In this document: one piece after another, positions 25,452 through 33,729 of the stretch
Position numbering within the stretch: the stretch's first letter is position 1
Layout: every line of letters begins with the position of its first letter
NCBI GenBank assembly: GCA_937901895.1
Contig: CALGTD010000055.1
Span: forward strand, 1 to 39,911
Origin: an uncultured Spartobacteria bacterium
GTDB lineage: Bacteria; Verrucomicrobiota; Verrucomicrobiia; Chthoniobacterales; JAATET01
DNA: 39,911 bases
Direction: 5' to 3'
Position numbers and translations under genes: made by a program
The notes under the pieces: model-generated
What the model saw: the letters and a program-made list of their open reading frames with translations, nothing else
Told to the model about the DNA's origin: nothing
Database searches by the model: none

Positions 25452-25645
25452 TGGGTGGCGGGCCGACTGAAGGTTGCGGGAGCCTTTCGAGCCGGGAGTT
25501 CAGGTTGACGGGTTCGATGCGTTCCTGCCGGTCCCTGTGACGGCCCGCCGGCAAATTACGACCACTTCAATCGACAAAGCGACGCCGCGCAGTCCGACGG
25601 TAATCGGACGGCCCCAGCGAACGGGAAATCGCGGTGTGGCAGTCA
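25452..25645 (-). promoter_or_regulatory. Long, structure-rich leader of the sulfate operon
   Basis: About 194 bases between the candidate operator and the porin ATG, with no gene. Two perfect 6-bp hairpins stand out on the minus strand: GTCCGA/TCGGAC (25592-25597 with 25604-25609, loop of 6) and TGCCGG/CCGGCA in about 25525-25560. Nearer the ATG a CTGAA/TTCAG pair encloses a GC-rich stretch. A cis-acting RNA is possible. I compared it by eye with the SAM-I core and found no match to its conserved 5' part. Confidence 0.3.
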
Positions 25646-25668
25646 TTGTTTACTGTTCGAGTAAACAA
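25646..25668. promoter_or_regulatory. Perfect 9-bp inverted repeat, likely operator of the sulfate operon
   Basis: TTGTTTACT (25646-25654) and AGTAAACAA (25660-25668) are exact inverted copies separated by five bases. The site sits in an AT-rich patch (about 25640-25705) inside the gap between the Rrf2 regulator gene and the porin it precedes. This is where a promoter and repressor site are expected. Rrf2 dimers bind such dyads, so the neighbouring regulator is the obvious candidate protein (inference). Confidence 0.6.
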
Positions 25669-25751
25669 CTAATTCTGACCTCGCAAGTAAGTTTTTGGAA
25701 ATTTTCGCCCGCGGGACTGACCCGCCACGCGCGTCTCCTTGCGGGTTGCGG

Positions 25752-26273
25752 TTACGCGGGTTCGTCGAAAAACGGCGCGAGGGGCGCTGCGGGCAATTCC
25801 CCGGCCTCCGCGGAAAACGGGATGGGCAAATTGTCGCGGCGGAGCTTCCGCAGCGTGATGTCGATCACCTGCGCGAGCGTGTAGCGGTCCAGGATGTCCG
25901 CAATGGAGTTGCGCACGTCCATCATGAGCATCCGGAGTCCGCAGTGTTCCTCGTCCGGGCAGGTGCAGCGTTCGTAGGCGGTCTGGCTGACGCAGCCGAT
26001 GGGCGCAAGCGGGCCGTCGATGAGTCGGACGATCTGCCCCATGGAGATCGTGTCTGCCGGCTTGGCGAGAAAATAGCCGCCGCCCTTGCCGCGCTTCCCG
26101 TCCACAAATCCGGCCTGCCGGAGTTGGGCAAAGATCTGTTCGAGGAAAGCGGTCGGGATGTTTTCCTTCGCGACGATTTCCTGCAAACGGATCATCTCCC
26201 GTCCCGCACTGTGCGCGATCCCCAAATCGATGAGAGCCCGGAGCGCATACTCGCCCCGCTTCGACAACTTCAT
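25752..26273 (-). CDS. Rrf2 family transcriptional regulator, likely of sulfur assimilation
   Basis: A 173-residue regulator. Winged-helix N-terminus MKLSKRGEYALRALIDLG, recognition region TAFLEQIFAQLRQAGFVDGKRGKGGGYFLAKP, all typical of Rrf2/IscR/CymR. Cysteines at about 94, 103, 105 and 111 lie where IscR and NsrR carry Fe-S ligands, in a different spacing (C-x8-C-x-C-x5-C), so an Fe-S or thiol sensor is likely. It lies upstream of and on the same strand as the porin-sbp-cysTWA-HPr genes, 300 bases away; Rrf2 proteins such as CymR control cysteine and sulfate genes elsewhere. A palindrome covers its ribosome site, suggesting autoregulation. The tail after residue 150 is unlike the core. Confidence 0.9.
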   Translation of the reverse strand: MKLSKRGEYALRALIDLGIAHSAGREMIRLQEIVAKENIPTAFLEQIFAQLRQAGFVDGKRGKGGGYFLAKPADTISMGQIVRLIDGPLAPIGCVSQTAYERCTCPDEEHCGLRMLMMDVRNSIADILDRYTLAQVIDITLRKLRRDNLPIPFSAEAGELPAAPLAPFFDEPA

Positions 26274-26277
26274 TTCC

Positions 26278-26292
26278 TGATCCTACGGATCA
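26278..26292 (-). promoter_or_regulatory. Palindrome over the ribosome binding site of the Rrf2 gene
   Basis: TGATCC-GTA-GGATCA on the coding strand, a perfect 6-bp dyad with outer ATTT/AAAT matches (26272-26298). Its right arm contains the TAGGA ribosome-site sequence, 7 bases before the ATG. It could be a DNA operator for autorepression or an mRNA hairpin that hides the ribosome site. Its sequence differs from the dyad before the porin. Confidence 0.45.
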
Positions 26293-26381
26293 TCAAATCG
26301 ACTGCAAACGTTTCCCGACACGATCACCATCGGCCCGACGCTCCGTGACAAATTATCAGCCCACACTTGGGATGGCAAAAT

Positions 26382-26454
26382 TGGGGGCACACGGATTCGA
26401 ACCGAGAACCAACCAGTTATGAGCCGGCTGCTCTAACCATTGAGCTATACCCCC
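26382..26454 (-). tRNA. tRNA with CAU anticodon (elongator Met or Ile2)
   Basis: The 73-base cloverleaf is complete on the minus strand: acceptor GGGGGTA/TGCCCCC, D-stem GCTC/GAGC, anticodon loop CTCATAA, five-base variable loop and T-loop TTCGAAT. The discriminator is A, and CCA is not encoded. The anticodon stem GCCGG/CTGGT has two G-U pairs, and the T-stem CTCGG/CCGTG has one T-T mismatch. Whether it is methionine or lysidine-modified isoleucine cannot be settled by eye; it does not look like initiator tRNA, since the first pair is normal. Confidence 0.9.
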
Positions 26455-26481
26455 GTCAGGAGACGGCAGGAATAGCCCGGA

Positions 26482-27189
26482 TCAACGCGGAACGCCAGCG
26501 CCAAGCCTCGCAAGGAAAAATCCGGTGACCCGGCGCAGCGCATCCGCCTCTGTGCGGGGACCGAACGAATGCCCCTCACGCGGATACATCACCATGTCGA
26601 CAAATCCGCCCTCCTGCCGCGCCAGCCGTTCCATCGCCTCGACGCGCGGAGCGGGAACGCGGGTATCGTCGGCTCCGTGAAGAATCAACATCGGCGGGAC
26701 CCGCAGCGGCACGATGTCCTGCTGGCATTCGACGAGCCCTGTATTCATCACAGCCACCGCCACGACCTCCGGCATTTCGAATCCCGCCCCCACGGCGAGA
26801 CTTCCCCCCAAAGCGTGCCCGAGCAATCCGACACCATCCTCCCCCGCATAGTGGCGAACGACCTCGCCCACCGCACGGACCCACTCCATTCCGTGCTCGC
26901 GAACATTCGCCGGCGTCGCGAACAACGTGCTCGTGACATGGAAATAGCGGACCACGCACGCACGCATGCCGTGCAGAGCCAGCATTCGCGCGGCACGACG
27001 CATCAATCCCCCATCCGCGAGCAGGCCGCCTGCACCGTGCAAAAGAAGCACGGTCGGACAGCCGGCATCGCCGTGCACGTCCACCCGCACATGCCGCCCG
27101 GCCACGGTCACATGCTCGATCGTCCGGTTCACCTGTCCCTCGCTGTCCGAAGCCAGGGCAAAATCCATCGTCAACAACGCACCACTCAT
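26482..27189 (-). CDS. Dienelactone-hydrolase-like alpha/beta protein lacking the nucleophile
   Basis: A 235-residue protein; the start at 27189 is set by the good GGGAGG site five bases before the ATG. The alpha/beta hydrolase fold is clear: LLLHGAGG oxyanion region, LILHGADDTRVP with the acid (about Asp 174/175) and YPREGHSFGP with the histidine (about 207). The nucleophile elbow, however, reads GHALGG (124-129): the expected Ser or Cys is Ala 126 (codon GCT, one base from TCT Ser). It is therefore either a non-catalytic fold or a recently inactivated enzyme. It stands alone on the minus strand, divergent from trpS. Confidence 0.75.
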   Translation of the reverse strand: MSGALLTMDFALASDSEGQVNRTIEHVTVAGRHVRVDVHGDAGCPTVLLLHGAGGLLADGGLMRRAARMLALHGMRACVVRYFHVTSTLFATPANVREHGMEWVRAVGEVVRHYAGEDGVGLLGHALGGSLAVGAGFEMPEVVAVAVMNTGLVECQQDIVPLRVPPMLILHGADDTRVPAPRVEAMERLARQEGGFVDMVMYPREGHSFGPRTEADALRRVTGFFLARLGAGVPR

Positions 27190-27330
27190 TTCTTCCTCCC
27201 TTTTCACTGCCTGTAAGTTGGACGCCTCCCGACCGGAAAACATTCAAACTTCGTTCGGAAATCAGCGAACCACAGAGACGGACTTTCGCCTGTGCCCGCC
27301 GCAAAGCCTGTGATTTAGTGCTGCCCCGCC

Positions 27331-28293
27331 ATGCGTATCCTTTCCGGCATCCAGCCCTCCGGCAAACTGCACCTCGGAAATTATTTCGGGATGATGCGTC
27401 CTGCGATCGAGCTGCAGGACAAAGGGGAAGCCCTGTATTTCATCGCCGATCTGCACGCGCTCACCACGGTGCGCGACGCGAACGCGCTGCGAATCCACTC
27501 GCGCGAACTGGCGATCGACTTCCTCGCATGCGGACTCGATCCCGCGCGCGCGTGCTTCTTCCGCCAGTCGGACATTCCGGCCATCACCGAGCTGTCGTGG
27601 ATTCTCAGCACGGTCACTCCGATGGGGCTGCTCGAGCGCTGCCATTCCTACAAGGACAAGACCGCACGCGGACTCGCGGCGACCCACGGCCTCTTTGCAT
27701 ATCCCGTGCTGATGGCGGCCGACATTCTCATCTACGACTCCGACCTCGTTCCCGTCGGTCGTGACCAGAAGCAGCACCTTGAAGTCACACGCGACATTGC
27801 GGTGAAGATCAACGAGCTCTACGGCGAGGTTTTCAAGCTCCCCGAGCCGAGCATTCGAGAGGACACCGCCACCGTGCCCGGCCTCGACGGAGCGAAGATG
27901 AGCAAGAGCTACGGAAACACGATCGAGATCTTCGAGGACGAAAAGGCGCTCAAGAAAAAGATCATGGGCATCAAGACGGACTCCACGCCGGTCGAAGATC
28001 CGAAGCCCACGGAGAACTCCGCAATCCTCGGTCTCTACAAGCTCGTCGCCAGCCCGGCCGACTACGACGCGATGGTATCCGCGTTCAAGGCGGGCGGGAC
28101 GGGCTACGGCGATTTCAAGAAAACGCTCTTCGCGGCGGTGTGGGAATATTTCGCCCCGATGCGTGAGAAGCGCGCCGAGATTGTGGCTGATCCTTCACTC
28201 GTCGACGATGTCCTCCGCGCCGGTGCCGACAAGGCAAACGCGATCGCGGACCAAGTGATGGATCGCGTTCGCCGCGCGGTCGGTCTTCGCTGA
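27331..28293 (+). CDS. trpS: Tryptophan--tRNA ligase
   Basis: A 320-residue class I synthetase that charges tRNA-Trp. N-terminus MRILSGIQPSGKLHLGNYFG carries the HIGH-type motif (HLGN), and KMSKSYGN is the KMSKS loop. Also present are DLHALTT, the LIYDSDLVPVGRDQKQHLEVTRDIA block and PGLDGAKMSKS, all diagnostic of TrpRS. Length is normal. No Shine-Dalgarno sequence is evident before the ATG. It ends 26 bases from the convergent S33 hydrolase gene. Confidence 0.96.
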   Translation: MRILSGIQPSGKLHLGNYFGMMRPAIELQDKGEALYFIADLHALTTVRDANALRIHSRELAIDFLACGLDPARACFFRQSDIPAITELSWILSTVTPMGLLERCHSYKDKTARGLAATHGLFAYPVLMAADILIYDSDLVPVGRDQKQHLEVTRDIAVKINELYGEVFKLPEPSIREDTATVPGLDGAKMSKSYGNTIEIFEDEKALKKKIMGIKTDSTPVEDPKPTENSAILGLYKLVASPADYDAMVSAFKAGGTGYGDFKKTLFAAVWEYFAPMREKRAEIVADPSLVDDVLRAGADKANAIADQVMDRVRRAVGLR

Positions 28294-28319
28294 GCAGACC
28301 TCCACGCCAGCCTCGGCCG

Positions 28320-29804
28320 TCAAAGGCCCTTCAATGTCGGAGCCCGCTGCGCGAGACGCCGGATTTCCGATGCATTCGCGCGCATGCGGTAAAAGTCGCG
28401 GCGCATGATCGGTCCGAGACGGATCGGCGGCTTCACGTGGGGGTTTCGCAGGAACGCGAGGATCGCATCCATTTCCGGCCCCGGAGATTCCTCGCCGACA
28501 TGGTGGCCGTTGCGCGGAAAGATGACATTGAACGCGCGGGAATACCCCGCGGACGCCACCGCACCCTGATCCGGTGCCGTCTGCGTATCCATCGCACCGT
28601 TGACGAAGAACGACGGAATGTCGGAGAAAACGCGGGCCCGGGTGCCGCGGCGATTGATCGGCAGTTTCCACTGTCGCGTCTGGTCGGCAAGCGAGCGCAT
28701 CGATTGCCGGAAATACTCGCGCAATGCCGGATGCACGGTGTCGCTGACGGCAAGTCCCTTCGACAGGAAACCCGGCGAGTAGAATTCCTGTGAGGAAATG
28801 CAGTGATACATGCCGTCCGCCATGACGCGGCGACTCTCGCGTTGGGGAGTGAGCAGTTTGCGCACGGCGGGCGTCGCGCCTCGACGTTCGAGTTGATCGA
28901 TCAGGAACGGCACGTTGCGGATGCCATGCGGAGTTTCGAGGAGCGATCGCATCGAGGTGATCAAAAACCGTCCGGTGATTCTCACCGGCTCCATCCGTCC
29001 CGAATCCGCCGCACGCAGCCGTGTGAGGATCGGCTCCTGATCCAGCCGGCGGATGAGCGCGTAGGTGCGGCGCTCGAGTCGTGGGAATGCTCTTTTCGCA
29101 CGTGGAGTCCGCCGCACGTCCTTGAACAGAGCCTCGAAGGCTCGCTGCACGGTGCGTCCCCAGATCGGGTTCGGACTGTTCGTCGGCGCCATGTTTCCAA
29201 TGAGCACCGAACAGCGCACGCGATCCGGATGAAACCGGTTTACCTGCTGGGTGAGGAACGTGCCGTAGGAACCGCCCACGACATTCATCCACTCGTAGCC
29301 GAGCGCGATCCGGACATCCTCCACATCGGCGGCGCTTTCACGGGAGTTGATCGCCGCAAGGTTCACACCGCGACTGACGTAATAGTTTCTCATCTCCGCC
29401 GTGCTGCGCCCCACATTGAGCAGACTGGGCTGTGCAAACCCGGTCCCCCGTTGATCGAGCAACACGACATCGTTGTCGCGCGACATCGCACGGAAGAATG
29501 TCTTGAATCCGCGAATCGTGCCGCTGCCACCCGGTCCTCCGGCGAGGTAGATCGTCATGTCCCGTGACTTCGCACCCGGTGACCGCGGCAAAACGGCGAC
29601 CGCCACCCGGAGCGTGCGGTGGTTCGCCGGGTCGCTGCGATCCTCGGGGACCGTGACGTAGCCGAAGCGGACGTTCGTCGTCCCATTTGCCTCGACCACT
29701 TCCCGCGGAACGGGTGCCGGCTCGAAGACAGGGCGGAAGTTGGGGGGCGCTGCGACGGAAACCGAACAAACAGCAGCGAAGATCGCTGCAAGCACACATC
29801 TCAT
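28320..29804 (-). CDS. Exported alpha/beta hydrolase, S33 (tripeptidyl aminopeptidase-like) family
   Basis: A 494-residue protein with signal peptide (MRCVLAAIFAAVCSVSVAAP). Motifs: oxyanion loop LAGGPGGSG (about 88-95), LLDQRGTG, nucleophile elbow VGGSYGT with Ser about 179, acid in FVNGAMDTQTAPD and histidine in RNGHHV. This layout matches the proline iminopeptidase/tripeptidyl aminopeptidase (S33) group, secreted or periplasmic enzymes acting on peptides or esters. The ATG at 29804 was chosen over a TTG at 29819. It may follow the endonuclease-like gene upstream (44-base gap). Confidence 0.88.
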   Translation of the reverse strand: MRCVLAAIFAAVCSVSVAAPPNFRPVFEPAPVPREVVEANGTTNVRFGYVTVPEDRSDPANHRTLRVAVAVLPRSPGAKSRDMTIYLAGGPGGSGTIRGFKTFFRAMSRDNDVVLLDQRGTGFAQPSLLNVGRSTAEMRNYYVSRGVNLAAINSRESAADVEDVRIALGYEWMNVVGGSYGTFLTQQVNRFHPDRVRCSVLIGNMAPTNSPNPIWGRTVQRAFEALFKDVRRTPRAKRAFPRLERRTYALIRRLDQEPILTRLRAADSGRMEPVRITGRFLITSMRSLLETPHGIRNVPFLIDQLERRGATPAVRKLLTPQRESRRVMADGMYHCISSQEFYSPGFLSKGLAVSDTVHPALREYFRQSMRSLADQTRQWKLPINRRGTRARVFSDIPSFFVNGAMDTQTAPDQGAVASAGYSRAFNVIFPRNGHHVGEESPGPEMDAILAFLRNPHVKPPIRLGPIMRRDFYRMRANASEIRRLAQRAPTLKGL

Positions 29805-29848
29805 GCGGACGAGGAACAATCCCTGCGCGAAAGGGGCAAGACGAAAGT

Positions 29849-30754
29849 CTACTCCGGCGCGATATGCAGGTCGGCAATCACGGGAGCGTGGTCCGAGGCC
29901 AGTGTGAAAATGCGGCGCGAATGGGTCGGAGGCAGGTCACGGGACGTCCAGATCTGGTCGAGCGAAAGCAGCGGCAGACCAAAGAACCACGTCTCCCGAA
30001 ATCCGCTGCCCGCCGCCTCCATCGAGTTGATGAATCCGCGCCGCAGACTGTCGAAATAAACGGATTCGAGCGGAGTATTGAAATCCCCCAGGAGCAACGT
30101 TCGCGACGAACCGCTCGCGAGAGCCTCGAGTGCGGCGAATTCGCGGGCGCGGAGCAGGAAGACATTCGCACTGAGATCGACTATGAGAATCCGGACCTTC
30201 ACTCCTCCCAGCGTCGTCGTGACGATGTTCGCCTGTCCTCCGTCGATGATCGAACGCCATTCAGACGTCTCGACGGGATGGGTGGACAGCACTGCCATTC
30301 CTCCGGGCAACGGGGTGCACCGGTAGCCAGGAAGAAGCCGCTCGTATTCGCGCGCAGCTGCGGCGTCGATCGTCCCGCTTTCCACGAGGGCGACAAAGTC
30401 CGGACGCTCGCTTCGCACGAAATCCACCAGCGGTGAAAACGGGTGCCGTGGACGCGCAAGATTCCACGTGGCCACCCGCACATCACCTGGACTCGCTGGC
30501 TGCGTCCCGAAGGCTGTTGCCAGCCAGAAGCCGGTCACGGCACCCGCTCCAAGCAGGCAGATCGCCACCCATGCGGGGCGCCGGATGCCGGGAACCGCCG
30601 CACCGAACAGAAGGGCTGCGCACGCCGGCAGCGGCAGCGCGTAGAAGAGCACGCAGGTCACCGGAACCGAGTCCCGGATCGTTGCGTGCAGTCCAACGCC
30701 GACCACCGCCGTCAGGAGCAGCAGCCATCGCGCGACCGAAAACAGCATTCTCAC
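29849..30754 (-). CDS. Membrane-anchored endonuclease/exonuclease/phosphatase family protein
   Basis: A 301-residue protein. Residues about 7-80 contain three hydrophobic helices; the EEP domain follows with VATWNLARP (Asn about 98), VALVESG (metal-binding Glu about 125), LLGDFNTP (about 222-228) and the terminal SDHAPV (about 287-292). The family splits phosphodiesters or phosphates of nucleic acids, inositols or lipids; the membrane N-terminus resembles EndU/YafD-like members. The start is GTG at 30754: GGAGGA lies 8 bases before it, a better spacing than for the ATG at 30748. Confidence 0.85.
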   Translation of the reverse strand: MRMLFSVARWLLLLTAVVGVGLHATIRDSVPVTCVLFYALPLPACAALLFGAAVPGIRRPAWVAICLLGAGAVTGFWLATAFGTQPASPGDVRVATWNLARPRHPFSPLVDFVRSERPDFVALVESGTIDAAAAREYERLLPGYRCTPLPGGMAVLSTHPVETSEWRSIIDGGQANIVTTTLGGVKVRILIVDLSANVFLLRAREFAALEALASGSSRTLLLGDFNTPLESVYFDSLRRGFINSMEAAGSGFRETWFFGLPLLSLDQIWTSRDLPPTHSRRIFTLASDHAPVIADLHIAPE

Positions 30755-30820
30755 CGCGTCAATCCTCCGCGGGGAACGCTCGTCGGGAAAGAGAGTTCTT
30801 CGCGCCGCTTCGACGCGGCG

Positions 30821-32191
30821 TTAACGACTGTTCTTGGGTCGCACCGCCTCGTCGGTCGCCATGCCCCGGTCGCCAAGGCTCCGCATCCATTTGTCCAGCT
30901 CCCGGCGCATGCGCGCGAGCTCGGTGGCGGCACCCGGATTTCCGGCGAGATTGTTCCGCTCCTCGGGATCCTTCTCGAGGTCATAGAGCTCCTCCGCGGG
31001 CCGCTTGTGATACTTCTCCACGAGTTCCGCCGTGGCCGGATCGGTCTTCGCCTTCTCCACCCATGAAGGCCAGTAACCGGTGTCCTGGTGGGCGCGATCG
31101 ATGTGCGTGTGAAACTCGAGCGCTGGATCGAGATTTCGAATGTATTTCCACCGCTGCCCCACGACCGCCCGGCTGGGATAGAAATTCATTTTCCCATCCC
31201 CGCTGTGCGCGGCGTAGACGCTTTCGCGATGCGCGGCCGTTTTGCCCAAAAGCACCGGCAGGAACGAGCGTCCGTCGAAATCCGCGTTCACCGCCCTCGG
31301 ATTCGCACCCGCGATTTCGAGCACGGTGGGAAGGATGTCTACCCAGCTCACCATCGCATCGCTGCGGGACCCCGGCTTCACATGCCCCGGCCACACCACG
31401 ACCAGCGGCGTGCGAAGGGATGGCTCATAGAGGTTCCATTTCTCGAAGGGGAACTGTGCCCCGTGATCCGCCGTGAAAAGGAACATCGTATCCTCCGGGA
31501 GCCGCCTTTTCATCGCATCCCAGACCTCGCCAAGGTCCTGATCCATGCGTTTCACCGCGGTCTCGTAGCGGGCGACGGCCTTGCGTGTCTGCGGGGTGTC
31601 GGCGAGCTTGTGTCGCAGATCGACGGCTTCGGGCTCCCGCGCCTCACGCTGCGGCCACGGCACGTGCGGCCAGTTCGTCCCGACGATCAGGCACAGCGGC
31701 TTGTCCGACTTTCGTGCGTCCAGCCATTCCACGGCCTTCGTCACGCAGATGTCCTCGTGATATCCGAAGAAATCCGCGTGATCGAATCCGTAGTCGAGCA
31801 CGTGGTTGTAATGGGAGACCTTGCCAAAGGCCACCACCTCGTAGCCGAGCTTTTTGAAAAACGACGGCCACTTTGCGACGTCCGGACGCACCTTCTGATG
31901 ATTGAAGAGCGCTCCGGTATGGGCGCCAAATCGACCGGTCAGCAGGGCCGCGCGACTTGGTGCGCAACTGGGTGAGGTGACGTAGGCGCGATCGAAGGTC
32001 ATGCCTTCCTTCGCGATCCGGTCGCAATTCGGGGTGGGAATACCCTTCCCGTCATAGATCGTCAGGTCGTCGACCGTGAGATCATCGGCAAGGAAGATGA
32101 CGATGTCAGGCCGCTCCACGGCGGAAGCGACAACAGCAGTGGAAAGCCCGATCGCAATCGCAATCGGACGAAGGGGGATGGGGAGCTTCAA
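30821..32191 (-). CDS. Type I sulfatase, exported
   Basis: A 456-residue sulfatase. The N-terminus is a signal peptide ending near VVASAVE. Metal ligands LADDLTVDD (Asp 36, 37), the active-site signature CAPSRAALLTG with Cys 76 in C-x-P-x-R (converted to formylglycine in the family), and FTADHGAQFPFEKW are all present; the iduronate-2-sulfatase-like layout (FGKVSHYNH, WPHVPWPQ) is visible. It removes sulfate esters, likely from polysaccharides; the substrate is unknown. The only possible start is TTG at 32191, because a TAA lies in frame 3 codons upstream and there is no ATG in the signal peptide. The maturase is not in the window. Confidence 0.92.
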   Translation of the reverse strand: MKLPIPLRPIAIAIGLSTAVVASAVERPDIVIFLADDLTVDDLTIYDGKGIPTPNCDRIAKEGMTFDRAYVTSPSCAPSRAALLTGRFGAHTGALFNHQKVRPDVAKWPSFFKKLGYEVVAFGKVSHYNHVLDYGFDHADFFGYHEDICVTKAVEWLDARKSDKPLCLIVGTNWPHVPWPQREAREPEAVDLRHKLADTPQTRKAVARYETAVKRMDQDLGEVWDAMKRRLPEDTMFLFTADHGAQFPFEKWNLYEPSLRTPLVVVWPGHVKPGSRSDAMVSWVDILPTVLEIAGANPRAVNADFDGRSFLPVLLGKTAAHRESVYAAHSGDGKMNFYPSRAVVGQRWKYIRNLDPALEFHTHIDRAHQDTGYWPSWVEKAKTDPATAELVEKYHKRPAEELYDLEKDPEERNNLAGNPGAATELARMRRELDKWMRSLGDRGMATDEAVRPKNSR

Positions 32192-32194
32192 CGA

Positions 32195-32204
32195 AGGTTA
32201 ACCT
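32195..32204. other. 10-bp perfect palindrome at the sulfatase start
   Basis: AGGTTAACCT is self-complementary and lies 4 bases upstream of the sulfatase TTG, within the 133-base divergent gap to the purine permease gene. It could be an operator, but one short palindrome is weak evidence. Confidence 0.2.
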
Positions 32205-32324
32205 GGTTCTAGGGAGGAGGTCGGCGGAATTTTTCCCGATTTTCCCGCTTCGCGGAAGCAGAAATCGAACCTTCGGACGATGGCCGATAAACGGCCCCAA
32301 GGCAGGGTTTGCTGATCCGGGCCC

Positions 32325-33686
32325 ATGCGCTACAAGGCGGGGGTGCTGGAACGGATCTTCAGGCTGAGGGAGAATGGCACGACGCCGGGACGCGAGGTGG
32401 TCGCTGGCATGACGACGTTTGCGGCGATGGCCTACATCCTCGCGGTGAATCCCGCGATTCTTGCCGAGGCCGGCATGCCGCGTGAAGCACTCATCACCGC
32501 CACCGCGATCGGCGCGGCGATGGCCACGCTCCTCATGGCGGCGCTCACGAATTTTCCCATCGCCCTCGCGCCCGGCATGGGAATCAACGCCTACTTTGCG
32601 TTCACGATCTGCCTCGGCCTCGGCGTGCCGTGGCAGAGTGCGCTCGGGCTGGTCTTCGTCAACGGCTGCATCTTCCTGCTGCTCTCCGTCACAGGCGTCC
32701 GGGAGAAAATCCTCGAAGCCATTCCGCACAGCCTCAAGGTCGCCGTCACCGCGGGCATCGGCTTCTTCATTGCGTTTCTCGGCCTGAAAAGTGGCGGATT
32801 TGTCGTCCCAAACGAGGAAACGATCGTCTCCATGGGCAACCTCTCGAACCCGACGGTCGCCCTCTTCTTCGGCGGTCTGCTGCTGACCGCCGCGCTGGTG
32901 GTTCTGCGCATCCCGGGCGCGATTCTCCTCTCGATTCTCGCGATCGCGGCAGTCGGACTGTTTGTCCCCGATGGTGCCGGCGGACACATCACGCGTCTCC
33001 CCGACTCATTCATCTCCGCGCCGGCATCGCTGGAGCCGACATTCCTCGCTCTGAACTTCGACCTCTTCATCCGGTCGCCAATGCATGCCGTCGTGCTCAC
33101 GGTCACGCTCCTGTTCGTGGACATGTTCGACAACATCGGCTCGCTGATCGCGGTCACCCGCCGCGCCGGTCTGATAAATCCCGACGGCACCATTCCCCGC
33201 GCGGCCCGGGCGCTGGTGGCTGATTCCACGGCCGCCATCGCGAGCTCGCTCCTCGGGACATCGACCATCGTCACCTACATTGAATCCGCAACCGGTGTGC
33301 AGGCGGGCGGCCGCACCGGACTCACCGCCGTTGTCACCGCGCTCTGCTTTCTCGCGGCACTCGCATTCACGCCGCTGTTCCTCGCGGCACCGGCCGTCGC
33401 CATTGCCCCGGCGCTCGTCATGGTCGGGGTCTTCATGTTCCAGGCGGTCACCGATCTCGACTCCTCGGATCTCGTGGAATTTGCCCCCGCAGTGCTGACC
33501 ATTCTCATGATGCCGCTGGCCTTCAGCATCAGCGCCGGAATGGGAATCGGCCTCATCTCGCTTGTGGTGCTCGCATTCGCGACCGGGCGGAGAAACCATT
33601 TGAATCCCGTGCTCATCGCGCTGGCGGCCGTATTTCTCCTGCACTTTCTCGAGCCGTTGTTGATGGCGGCCTTGAATCGCGCCTGA
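32325..33686 (+). CDS. NCS2/AzgA-family purine (hypoxanthine/guanine) permease
   Basis: A 453-residue inner-membrane transporter with about 12-14 helices. The family marks are clear: ENGTTPGREVVAGMTTFAAMAYILAVNP at the start, ALAPGMGINAYFAFTICLGLG, the FDNIGSLIAVTRRAG motif and GTSTIVTYIESATGVQAGGRTGLTAVV. AzgA/PbuG proteins import hypoxanthine, guanine or adenine with protons. The ATG at 32325 was chosen; a GTG at 32343 (VLERIF) is an equally plausible start, since family members begin there. It is divergent from the sulfatase and upstream of bioB. The hairpin GGCCG-ataaa-CGGCC in its leader is not a purine riboswitch. Confidence 0.92.
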   Translation: MRYKAGVLERIFRLRENGTTPGREVVAGMTTFAAMAYILAVNPAILAEAGMPREALITATAIGAAMATLLMAALTNFPIALAPGMGINAYFAFTICLGLGVPWQSALGLVFVNGCIFLLLSVTGVREKILEAIPHSLKVAVTAGIGFFIAFLGLKSGGFVVPNEETIVSMGNLSNPTVALFFGGLLLTAALVVLRIPGAILLSILAIAAVGLFVPDGAGGHITRLPDSFISAPASLEPTFLALNFDLFIRSPMHAVVLTVTLLFVDMFDNIGSLIAVTRRAGLINPDGTIPRAARALVADSTAAIASSLLGTSTIVTYIESATGVQAGGRTGLTAVVTALCFLAALAFTPLFLAAPAVAIAPALVMVGVFMFQAVTDLDSSDLVEFAPAVLTILMMPLAFSISAGMGIGLISLVVLAFATGRRNHLNPVLIALAAVFLLHFLEPLLMAALNRA

Positions 33687-33729
33687 ATTGGTTTGCGACG
33701 GCGCTCCGCGTGCCTAACATCAGCCGCAA

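Noticed and set aside
25452..25530. SAM-I type riboswitch before the porin, prompted by a GCAACC motif
   Set aside because: The conserved 5' core of SAM-I is not present, and the GCAACC alone is not enough.
32281..32324. Purine riboswitch before the purine permease, prompted by a 5-bp hairpin
   Set aside because: The conserved loop sequences of purine riboswitches are absent, and the space is too short for the aptamer and expression platform.
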